Below, one piece after another: positions 12,901 to 23,077 of a stretch of 64,000 bases of DNA. A program made the translations under genes and the position numbers. The stretch comes from Puffinus mauretanicus (lineage: Eukaryota > Chordata > Aves > Procellariiformes > Procellariidae), in assembly GCA_023333565.1 (NCBI GenBank), contig JAJKFH010000948.1, positions 5,530,001-5,594,000 of the forward strand, in the 5' to 3' direction. The notes under the pieces are model-generated. The model saw only the letters and a program-made list of their open reading frames with translations. It ran no database searches and was not told the DNA's origin. How positions within the stretch are numbered: the first letter of the stretch is position 1; each line of letters opens with the position of its first letter.

Positions 12901-15618
12901 TGGTTCAGGCTCAGATCAACCACGGCTCAGGAGACACACCAGGCTAGGTTTCACCAACATTTGGACAACTTATCTGCAGAGTTTGACATTGTGCTCTGAG
13001 GCTGGACAGCCAAGAATTAGGCTCTGCAACACTGTGCTCCTACGTACCTGAGTCCTTTCTGAAGCTTGTCTATAGCGATTTCCAGAAACATAAATAGTGG
13101 GCAGAATAGTCAAGACATCAAGGTATCAGTGCAGCCATCAGTGACATATGGAATTGATTTCAGTGTCCTTCCTTTTCCCAAATGAAAATAAGAAATGTTT
13201 GGTTTTGCTTATTTTCATAGACCTTGACTTTCACTTTGCAAAACTACTAATTGTGCATTTTCTGTGCACTAATCACTGCTATTCATATAGCTGAACTTGG
13301 GACGGATAACCAAACTAATGCAAACTGAATCCATATTTAAGAACTAGAAAGACTGTTTCCATACTCATTACTGTAAAAAGTTTACATTTTGACAAATAAG
13401 AGGCAAATTTATCAAGGTCATTAAATAAGTAAAATTGTTTTTCTCTTTTCCTCAAAAAAATTAAACACCTACAAACAGTTAATTGGCTACCTCTGAATAT
13501 AATTATAGCTTTTATCTCTAATTGAAATTCACAGTCTAACAAACTCCATCTAGCAGGAAAATTAGTCACTTATAAATACATTGCACTGTTATTCACTTTT
13601 AGGAAACAATGTATTTTGGTAGTGTATCCTTCATCCTTATACAAAACACAATATGAAAGTCTTCTCCAATGTTTTTTGTTAGAGCATAGCTAAAGTCAGA
13701 GTTATTTTTAAGTTACACAGGAACCTGATTCTGAGGTCTACTCATAAAATTATTAAACAGAATTTTAACACTGATGTATATATCTAATCTAAACAGCTTG
13801 GGTTTTAAATTGTAAATGTAAAATACTTAAAGCAATACTCTTAGCAAACAATTTCTCAGTAATCTATAGGTTGAAATATATTCACATAAAATAGCTGTTG
13901 AATAATTCCAAGGAATGAAAATATTCTGGGAAGAAGTAATCATTTGCTTACAATTAATGAACTGTAGAAAGCTCTGTATTTCTGAACAGATTTGTTTACT
14001 TCAAATAATTCTCCTGGATCTAATCAAAAGATACCTATCTATTTTCAGAGTATTTCAGGTGACAGAATACAAAGACAGGCCACTCTGTTTCCAGGACCTT
14101 TTCAGAAAAATGATAGAGGATTTTCCATTCAAAATAATAAGGGATTACACTAATTTCAGTGTAATCACAATACAAGTCTAATATGATAGGAAGCTGTTTT
14201 AGCTCCTTCTTTCTTATGCAGCACAGACAAAGTAGTAACCTCTGTTTTATGGAAGAGAAAAAGAAGCAAATCCAGCAGTCAGGGTTCAGTAGCAAGCTTG
14301 TTGGCCTTTAGCTGTTATAAATCATTCAGTGCGTGGTTTAAATCCATGGACTTCTAAGGGAACAAAATAAAGTGCTGTCATTCCTTTTTCCTGCCTTGCT
14401 TTATTTCCTTTGAGGTCTGTTTAGGGTCCTATGATCTTGATTCTCTTACATGGTGGGATTCAAGTTTATCAATAACCATCTGTAGCTGTCGTTCCGTTTC
14501 ATGGTCCAAATCTAGCTTCTCAAATGCTAGTCCCAATGTTTGCTGACTTATTTTCTTTCATTTACAGTTCTCTCTGGGACTTTCATATTCAAAGATCAGG
14601 CAGAAAGTAATGTCTTTGATGTTTTCAAAGGTTGGAAAGGTATTTCTCCCCCCAGGATTCTGAGTTTCATTTGAACACATGGAAAGAAGTCTGAATTTTA
14701 TAGGAGAGTTAGCTAGACAGTGATCCACTTGAACCAAAAATTTTTAGCAAATATAACTTTTCCTGGTTTCCCACATGCTTGTTTGTTGTGAAATTATTAA
14801 CCCCTTTGTACTGTGAACAGAGTTTAGAAATAAAAATCCTACAACCATCATAAATGTAACCCACCAGTGAATGCATTCTGGTCTCTGTTCCCAATCCACA
14901 GAGCACGTGTATCTATTATCTCCCCAGCAAGGTAGCTCAGGGAAAGGTGGGAATTCAGTGGGCTTCTTGCCAGGTCACAGTGGCTGAAAGATCATTTACA
15001 AGAACAGGACTCATTATAGCCTCTATTTGCATGAGTGTCCCAAGGCTATGTTAGGCTCCTCTCCAATATATCTTTCATGTACCTAATTTTCCTTTGACCT
15101 CATTGGGATTCAGCACTGCAACACATTTTCTGTGCATAAAAATACACTTCCTGTGTGTTATGATGGCATAGGTTACCAAGAATGATGTCGTTATATACTT
15201 TACTGTGCCTCCCTTTCCAAGACCAACAACAGCTTTTACAGGCGCTTCACCCAGTTTAACATGGGTACATACAGCTGTAGTCCCTGCACAGACTTCACAG
15301 ATTTCTAAACCAGATCACCATTTCTCCACCACAAAATGTAGTAGTCTCAGCAAAATAATAGCTTCCAGTTTGCTCTCCTAACCAGGGGGTCACTGTCTGA
15401 TCAAAGTTAACCTAATCTTGGTTTATCTGGTTGAAAGGACAACATTTGCTCCAAAATATTATCAGCTTCTGCATTGGCCAATTAATCGCCAATACCAGAT
15501 CTGTCCAGTACAAGAGTGAACAAACACGATCTGAAGCAGAATTGAGCACAATGGTCTCGTTTTTATCAAATTAGCCAATGAACACAATGCAGAGGTGTAC
15601 CTTTATACAGCATTAAGA
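12901..15618. other. AT-rich non-coding DNA, nothing recognised
   Basis: Short open frames (84-88 codons at 13315-13569, 13915-14181 and 14035-14295) overlap between strands or have AT-driven composition rich in Ile, Phe, Leu and Lys. None has a recognisable motif. Confidence 0.55.
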
Positions 15619-15620
15619 CA

Positions 15621-15665
15621 TGTGGTAGGTTGACCCCGGCCAGCAGCCGATCATCCACACAGCCA
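15621..15665 (-). mobile_element. Possible LTR terminus fragment
   Basis: The stretch starting TGTGGTAGGTTGACCCCGGC resembles the end of a second bird endogenous retrovirus LTR family as I remember it, read in reverse. Similarity fades within about 45 bp and no second end or target duplication is visible. Chance or a different repeat is possible. Confidence 0.35.
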
Positions 15666-15796
15666 CAGAAAAGATTCTAGATACCTTAAAATCAGATTTG
15701 CTCTGTTTGCTCAAACCACAGTCTTGGGGTCTTGCTTATGCCTCCAGGAACTTGTTACCATCTCCTTAACCAATGATACTCCAAGGTATGTACAAC

Positions 15797-15875
15797 TTAC
15801 CTCATCTTACCTTACCTCACCTTACCTAGCTTTACCTTACCTTACCTTACCTAGCTTTACCTTACCTTACCTTAT
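15797..15875. repeat. (CTTAC)n pentanucleotide array with 25-bp higher-order unit
   Basis: About sixteen CTTAC-type pentamers with regular variants. The variant CTAGCTTTAC recurs at 15826-15835 and 15851-15860, exactly 25 bp apart (five pentamers), so a block of five units has itself been duplicated. Flanks are unique sequence. It has no telomere-like unit and no coding role. Confidence 0.9.
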
Positions 15876-15876
15876 C

Positions 15877-18463
15877 TGGTGATCATTAAGGCTGAGTGAC
15901 TGATGTTGTCCCTGGTCTGCCAGGGTAAAACTGGTAAAACTGATAGCACTGCATGGATTCTCCACAGTCAAAGGTCTCCCTTGATATCCTAATTGTCTGG
16001 GATCGCTGTTCTGGACCTATATTTCCTTTGAGTGCTATTTTCCAATCGAAATAGATAAGTTTCTTTGGAGGCATATTTGCATGCATGGATCCACGCTGAT
16101 CTTTTCTGAACTCTCGCATCACTGCATGAGTTTGGGAGTCTCAGAGCAGACCTGGGGTCGGAGGTCCTCAGTGAAAGTTTACATCATGAGACTTGAGCAA
16201 AGCCTATGCTAAAGTTACATGCTCAAGCAAACTCTCTGCCTTTCATATGCCTTCAGTCTAATTCCTGCACTCTTCTATCAATTTATCATAAAAACTGAAT
16301 GCATTCATAGAAATTCCTAAAAGTGAGGCTACTTCCATTTTTGGGTAAAAGGAAAAGGTCCATTCACATGTTATAATAGTGAGTTTGACGAAAGGAATCA
16401 ATGCTAGTAGGAATCTCAGAAAACATTAATATGTAAATTCATATTTCCAAAATTACTTATGTTAGGCAAAATGTAGATGGCTTTGAAAAATTAACTGTAG
16501 CATAAGAAATATTAACTAAGGTTTAAAGAAGCTGAAGTCTGTGAACATGTTTTGTGACAGGTCAGTAAAATTAATTACAACTGACTAAAAATGTAGCTAT
16601 AAAGTAAATCCCAGTTTTCTACTAGGACTCTAGTTCCAGCTACCGTAGTGCAGAAATGTGCAGAAATGTCAATCTGTGGGCTTCTGGCTAAGGACCCAAG
16701 TCAGGATCCTGGCTACACCTCAGACACAAAACTTGGTCACTTAGTTGCCACAGAGTAGTGTCGGGCACCTTCTGGTACTTGACTGCCCAGCTCAGGATAG
16801 CTTCTTTTCCTGGCTTCTTGTTAAATCTCACTCACCCCACCAACTGTTGCTATTCAAATTCCCCATGAGCTTTGCTCCTGATACCACTATGCCAATCCCA
16901 GTCCTTATCAGACTGAAATTCTGTGCCAGTCTACTATTACTTCCATCCTGACACTGTAGTACTAAGTCTTCCCTGTACTTTCTGTGGCAAAGTCAAACTG
17001 GTTTTCTTTCAAGCTATCCAAGCCTAGCATGGCATCTGTTAGAAATGCCAGCTGAATTTAATTTTTTGTTTCCTTCAGTTTCTTTCTTCAGTTTTTAGTG
17101 AAAGCTTGTGTAAGTTGTTCTTACCATAGTCAAAATAATATATTTTTTCCTGATTCCATTCTCAGAACTATCTGAATAATTAGATGATACTTACCCAAAA
17201 ATCATCATGTGGCAGACACCCAGCACAGAATATTTCAACCCAAACGTCTCAAGTTTGGCAGTCATAAGCAACCGAGAACTTGATCTTACAAACAGGAATG
17301 TAACCAAAGACTGGAAAATATCATCGGTTCAGTTTCTAAGAATTGCTATAGCGATGCTTTTCACACTCCCCATTCACAGGTTAGTTGTGTGACACTGAGG
17401 TTCAAGTCCATTGTAAAAAGATTTATATTTAAATAGCTACCTTCTGCTGTTTCAGTCTTGAAAGCAACATTCAGTTTAATTAGTTGGGAAAAGCTATGGG
17501 ATTCGTTTACAGTTCAACAATATTTAAATCAAATTATGTCAAATGTTTGGATTCAATCACTTGGATTCAATAACGTGGTTTAGAATAAAAACCAAAGAGC
17601 ATGCTTGGGGTGAAATGAATAATCCAAAATCAATCTAAAAGCAATTTGATTAAGCTAAAACTATTTAAGGGTTAGTGATTGGTATTTACATAAGAACATT
17701 AAATATAGGAATTACTTTTACCACATTTATATTTAAATTTTATTAGTGGATTTTTTAATCAACTAGCTGTTACAGAAAAGACTAAATTAGAAAATAAATA
17801 CATACAATTAGCTGTTTGTTGCTCTGGATGTCTTCTTATAGGTTCAAACATTCTAAGAAATATTAACCTCTGGAAAACACAAAGGTAATTTAATACTTCA
17901 ACATATATCAAATGCAACACTGAAAATGTAATGTTGTTTACATTTTAGTTCCCACTCCACACAAATACAGATATACAAATATAGAAACTATATATATACA
18001 CACACACATATACAATTTATATACAAATATAGAAAAGTGAGTTACATTAGATTGTGGCTGAAACACTAAGCTCTAGATTCTTGTTATCAAAGTATGCAAG
18101 TCTGATTAGAACTCAGGTCATTTTCGGGGGAAAGACTTACTGACAGCAAACAATTTAAACATGGAAGCTGAACTAAATGCAGTATTTTAAATCCACTGAG
18201 TTGCCAGTAGTGGTTCTTTAAATGTAGTATAAGTAGCACTGATCCAAAGTAAGATAATTTCCACATGTGACCCAAATACACTGCAGTATAGCATCATTAA
18301 CGCTGTACCTTCAGAATAAATGTTAATATAAGCTAGGGTGAAGCTTCTAGCTTCCTGAGGCAGCTAGAAACTGATATAAGGTATAAGAGGGGAAAACTGA
18401 CAGCCTCATGTCAAAGTTGGAAGACTCTGTTGCGTTTTGAAGGCAAGAAATCTGAAAATCAGT
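15877..18463. other. AT-rich non-coding DNA with weak, conflicting splice-like signals
   Basis: No gene recognised. At 17207-17379 a plus-strand open frame ends at CAG|GTTAGT, and at about 17194 a minus-strand frame ends at a GGTAAGTAT donor. The two overlap on opposite strands and neither has a convincing pyrimidine-rich acceptor, so neither is called as an exon. Confidence 0.5.
17985..18013. repeat. (TA)n(CA)n microsatellite
   Basis: A short run of TA followed by CA and then TA dinucleotides. The nearby sentence-like repeats of ATACAAATATAGAAA (about 17972 and 18021) show a small local duplication around it. Confidence 0.8.
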
Positions 18464-18530
18464 TGAGAGAAGAGGGGGGAGGGACAGGGAAGAGAGAGAG
18501 AGAGGAAAAAAGAGATATATAGAGAGAGTG
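18464..18530. repeat. GA-rich purine tract
   Basis: Nearly pure purine on the plus strand, with (GA)n runs interrupted by an ATATAT step. Purine/pyrimidine-asymmetric tracts of this type can adopt triplex structures, but nothing else here points to a function. Confidence 0.75.
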
Positions 18531-18767
18531 AAACAATATAAGCCTACAAATCACAAAGCTTTCTTCTTCTTTTAACTGTCATATGGCCTCTGTATTTACC
18601 AAGACCAGGCTATAAAATTTTGTTTTATAAGTAATGGTCCAGCCCAATGAAAGCACGAAAATGCATGACGAAACAGAAAAAAAGCCAAGATTAATAAAGT
18701 GATAACTGTCAAGCACTTTTGACAATAATCCTCAGACTCTCAAGGACAGCAGGCAGAACTGAAGGTG

Positions 18768-18870
18768 TGTATTGAGTGTAGGCAGCAAGGTTTTGGCAGC
18801 AGGGGTCAGGCTGGGGAGTCCGTGGGGGTGGCATCCATGGGAAAAGGTCAAGGTCTGCCCTGCGCCACAC
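18768..18870 (+). mobile_element. Degraded 5' piece of an ERV LTR (second family)
   Basis: Begins TGTATTGAGTG and continues GGCAGCAAGGTTTTGGCAGC (about 18782), then GGGGGTGGCATCCATGGGAAAAG. This matches, with mutations, the start of a bird LTR family I know by its TGTATTGGG...GCAAGGTTTTGGTAGCGGGGG opening. Only about 100 bp is recognisable, with no 3' end or target duplication, so it is an old truncated remnant. Its GC-rich composition contrasts with the flanks. Family name not assigned. Confidence 0.5.
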
Positions 18871-19744
18871 ACAGCCTGTTCAAACCTGTGGCAATAGTAA
18901 AAAGGGAGAAAAGGTGCTCAGAGTGAGACTGAGCCTTGGTAAAGGAATAGATGTTTTAAATATTTTTGTGTTTGGTTTTTTTTCCCCCAATACCCTAATC
19001 AGTAATTAAATATTTATGCTAATTGGCAATAAATTAAATTAAATTCCCCAGATTGAGTCTGTTTTGCCTATGGCAATACTTGCCAAGTGATTTCCCCGCC
19101 TTTATTTCAACCCACAAGTTTTCTCACTCTTGCTCTTCCTATTTTCTCCTCCATCCTGCTAGATGGTGGGGTCTGGTGAGCGGCTGGTTGGATGCTTGGT
19201 GCCAGTGGGTGCCACGCCAGCACAGGATGCTATTACAAATATCAGTTCACAGGCAGAACAGCAACACACAGCCATCCTCTCCCAAGAAAGAACGTCAGCA
19301 GCAGGGAAAATGGGCTCCAGGAGGCATATTCCTTCACTATCACCTTTCCTCCAAAAACTTCAGACCTGAATCTCCTCACTCTTTTCGTTACATTTATTAC
19401 TGTTACTAGTAATGATTACTTTTACCTTATGCCAAGGCCACTTCTCTGCAATTCTGAGGACTAGAATAGGTTTGGGGTTTTTTTAAATGTGAGGAAGCTA
19501 GGAAAAAAACTAACTGATTTTACATATCTACTGTATGTGGTGCCACATAAGATAAAATAAACACAGATGAACTTCTAATGCTTTTGTAAAACGTAAAGTT
19601 GTGAGTATTTTTGAATAAAACTGATTTTGAATGTAAATATTTACATGGCGTTAAAAAGGAAACATTTTCATAGACAAAATTAAGGTCTATTTAACTATTT
19701 GATAGTCTTTTTCTATATCGCATATTATTTTCCATGTGTAATGA

Positions 19745-19770
19745 CATATATATACATATATATATATATA
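19745..19770. repeat. (TA)n microsatellite
   Basis: Alternating AT with one CA interruption. Ordinary short dinucleotide repeat. Confidence 0.85.
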
Positions 19771-21910
19771 AAAGGCAGTTTATTTATTAATATATAGAGC
19801 ACTCATGACATTATCTGCATTATAAAATAAGGGCTAATATTTGGGCATTTTTATACCATGCAACAGAAAGCAGTAAAGGAACTTTAAAGAAAGTTGAGGC
19901 CATGACTGCTCCAGAACCAGAAGCACTATAGCTATTTCAGCACAGCTTTGCACCTCAGCAGATTAACTTACACTGAAACAGCGATACACTGTTATAGGGA
20001 CCAAAACGCTACTCTCTGCACTGTTGCATGGACTTGTGGTTATTTGCTGAGTTATTTCTACATAGGCCTCCATTTTGCAGTATAAGCAGGTCTGAGAATG
20101 CCCTGGTGAGCAATGGACCAGTGGAGCACCCCAATTTCTTCAGTACAAAGTGTAGCCTCTCTGCTATCAACAGGAGATGGAAGTTTTCTCAGGTGCTGTT
20201 CTCAGCAAAATGCAGAGATGAAATACATAGTAAATTATCTTGTAAGGGAGAATTGTCTTGATGTATGTTTTGGAGAGCAGTAAAGAAGCCTAAAAATCAC
20301 ACAACCCTATTTCTATCCAGCAGTGAATCAAATGTCTCACCTAAGCATATCTGAGTGCTGGGCTGTAAGGAAATAGCTCAGACTGCATGCAGTTCAAATC
20401 CAGTGTGATTAATCTACCTGCTTTTTCTTTTTCAATATGGTAAACGGAGTGACATATCTAGATAATATATGCAGCCACAAGCCGGGTTATAGCCAGAAAA
20501 CATTAAACAAGAATATATTTTGTGTTTTGCTTTCATAAAAAATTGCCCTAGTGTCTTGCTGGAGATATGACATTTTATACAGAACAAATAGCTATGATTA
20601 AAGAACAAATGGTTTCTGCTTAATTTAGTTTTAAGGCTGATCACTCTTTTTTTCTTATTACATGAATTTTCTTCAGCTGAAATTTGCAAGAATAATCAAT
20701 GGGCACCGTGCAAAAAAGATGTTTTACTTTCTGTGGGGTTATATTACTATACTATTTAGAATTGTGTGTATAAAAGATGAGTAAAATTTTAACATCAGAA
20801 ACGTTAGAGAACCTCCATTCCCCTCCTTTTTTTGAAGGCTGCCTGCTCTTTGCACAGTTCATATATGGTAATACAAAATATAGGCAAAAGTGCTGAAACA
20901 TCCCTGAATCCCACAGGACAATATGTAATTTTATTCAGCATGATTTGAACTGAGAATGGGCCTTGAGGTTAGCACTGCAACCCAGACCCCGAGCAGAAGT
21001 TCCCACCATTTCAGTTCCACTTAGACTGAAGTCTTGACTTGGACCTTGTGTTGGTTAGACATCATCAGCTCCAGACACCAAGTCTATGTTGTCTTCCCAA
21101 TAGTGAAGATGCTTGGGTTTAACACTTTTTTGAGTGTGTATCCCCCCCCATTATCTCCCCTCCAGCCTTTCTTGTTATCACGTTAAGTTAAAACTTATCT
21201 TGCTGTAAGTTTTTTGCACCAGTCTGAAGTCAAATCACATGTTAGATCAGTTCCTATCAGTTCCTAGCTACTCCAACAGGTTATATTTATTTTTAGTAGC
21301 TTCCAGGCTAAGAAACAAACCATGCTAGTATGACAAAGCTGTTTTTATTGTTAAGATGGAAAGCCATTTTTTTCTGATCCTACCTGGAAATATCTAGAGG
21401 TGAACATTCAAGACATAATCATGTGATATCGATTGATATGTAAGCTAATGACCTTCAGTTATGTAATCCACTTAAACCTTTCTGTTATGTAGAGTGAAAG
21501 AAAAGAGATAATCCCATGATTTCCTTCTCTTGTTTTGCAAGTTCTTTTAAAAGGACCAGTAATTAATATAGCTGGAATCCAAAGTTTAGTGTAGTTGAAA
21601 GCTTTTATTAAGCAAATTTTGCTTGTTTATAAGTGAATATTCTAGAAAAATAATTCAAAAGGTAACTATGATACTATAAACTCTCCTGGTGAATAGCAAC
21701 AAAATAAACAAAAGGATTAAATCTTAAAGAGTACTACAACAACCAATTGGAAGGAGCAAGCTACAGTAGCCAGGCAAAAACCAACCATATTGAAGTTATG
21801 AATTTTAGTTGCTATCCAATTGAAACAACGAATCACCAGAAAGGCACCTTGGGAAAAAAAAAAAAGTTTCTATAAAATTAAACTTACATCTAGAAAGTAG
21901 GACTCATATT

Positions 21911-21930
21911 AAAAAAAAAAAAAAAAAAAA
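21911..21930. repeat. Poly(A) run of 20
   Basis: Twenty consecutive A, with a second A-run of 12 about 45 bp upstream (near 21855-21866). The pair could hint at a retroposed insertion, but no body sequence with known family features precedes either run. CR1, the main bird LINE, does not end in poly(A), so simple slippage is more likely. Confidence 0.8.
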
Positions 21931-22340
21931 GAACTATTTTTACCTATTTATCAATCTCATTTACTCATTATAAATCACAAAAATTAGCATGAAAAATCAT
22001 TCTAAGTCTGTTCCATAGATATTTGCTAAAGCTTCAGAACAAAATCTAGCTAAATTCTTACCTCTTTTGTGATATTACTGCTCATTTTCTCTGCATTGTC
22101 TGATCAGGCACATCAGGTCTTTATGAGGATAATTTCCACATAGGAGATTTCAAGTGTGTCGCTGAAACACATGTAGTAAACTCCTTAGGAGAGTTATCTA
22201 TTATTAGAGATAGAAGAAAACCTTAGTTCAAAGTAAATTCAAAATGACGGGTCCTTCTTCTTTAAAGTCTCCGTGTAACATTCTACAATGCTCTGCTAGT
22301 CCTCTCTTCTTCTAGGAAGAAGAGTCTAATCATCAGCCCC

Positions 22341-22410
22341 GTAAATCAGTGTAGTGTTAATGGAGACAATGGGATTCCGCTGATTTATACTGAGACAGGG
22401 TCAGGCCCAA
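22341..22410. repeat. Ancient palindromic interspersed repeat, fragment
   Basis: Arms GTAAATCAG (22341-22349) and CTGATTTATAC (22380-22390) are inverted copies around a core containing AATGGAGACAATGGGATT, followed by GGGTCAGGCCC. This is the layout of an old palindromic element that I recall from bird, reptile and some mammal genomes (GTAAATCAG...AATGG...CTGATTTAC...AGGCCC). It is short and diverged. The palindromic arms are visible directly; the family assignment is from memory. Confidence 0.45.
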
Positions 22411-22887
22411 AGCTTCTATCATGTTCTGTTCTGGATCGATAGCCAGAAAAATGTAAAGGAGCAGAAAAAAACTTTGTAATGTAATTTAGCATAAAGGAAA
22501 GGAAAAAAATTGTGAAAAGTGTTGAGTTTACTCATTTACTGTGTTAGTTTCCTTAATATTGGAAACAGTATTTAGGTTTGATACTTGTCTGGGGAAAAAA
22601 TGGCATTTAAAATATCAAGCTCCCACCTAGCACATAATTCACAAACCTGAGTCACAGATGTATTTTTTGTTAGTCATAGTACATCAGTCTAAGACACTTG
22701 AGATACTTGAGTCATGTACTAGTGTTACAGGATTCAGCTGAATTTCCATCCCAGCTATAGCCCCTCATCATCGGTTGTCATCACTCATCCATCATCAAAA
22801 CTGCTGTCAGAACTGACACTGCAATCTGCAGTAACAGAGGTGAGAGTCTGAGAGAGATATCTGTAGTGTAAAGGTCTACCTACTCAC

Positions 22888-23077
22888 CTTTAAAAATGTC
22901 AAAGCTGGCATACTCTGAGTATTTAGCTTTGCTTGACAGTTCCTGCAGCATCAGAGAGGATTTAAACAATTCTGAAAAAGATTGATCGTTGATACGCATT
23001 CTTTGCGCTAAAAATTGAGCCATGGTTGATTGTGTGTCTTTCAAATGTCTTAACCGGAATGCATATTCCCACATTTT
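22888..23077 (-). CDS. Candidate internal coding exon, gene unknown
   Basis: On the minus strand a 190-nt block stays open from 23077 down to 22888 and is followed immediately by GTGAGTA, a near-consensus splice donor. Upstream it starts right after an AG (TAG|AAAATG), so as an exon it would begin in phase 0 and end in phase 1. The translation differs from the other short frames of this window: it is balanced, rich in Gln, Ser, Glu, Lys and Met, has no Cys and only one Trp, and looks like an amphipathic helical protein (it includes SFSELFKSSLMLQELSSKAK and ends YASFDIFKG). I do not recognise the family. The weak point is the acceptor side, which lacks a good pyrimidine tract. It could be a real exon of a gene whose introns span this window, a dead exon, or chance. 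Confidence 0.35.

Larger units (their letters stand above)
18871..22340. other. AT-rich non-coding DNA, nothing recognised
   Basis: Open frames at 19053-19464 overlap one another in three plus-strand frames in a slightly GC-richer patch and have no motif. The rest is AT-rich, with the dinucleotide and poly(A) runs listed separately. Confidence 0.55.

Noticed and set aside
15797..15875. CRISPR-like or telomere-like array
   Set aside because: The units are contiguous pentamers without spacers and are not the vertebrate telomere unit; it is a microsatellite.
17195..17385. Two opposite-strand exon-like frames ending at GTAAGT (minus, about 17194) and GTTAGT (plus, 17380)
   Set aside because: They overlap on opposite strands, so at most one can be coding. 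Neither acceptor has a pyrimidine tract and neither translation is recognisable. Kept only as a weak note.
21855..21930. Poly(A) runs as evidence of a processed pseudogene or SINE
   Set aside because: No body sequence with family features or target duplication precedes them; slippage explains them.
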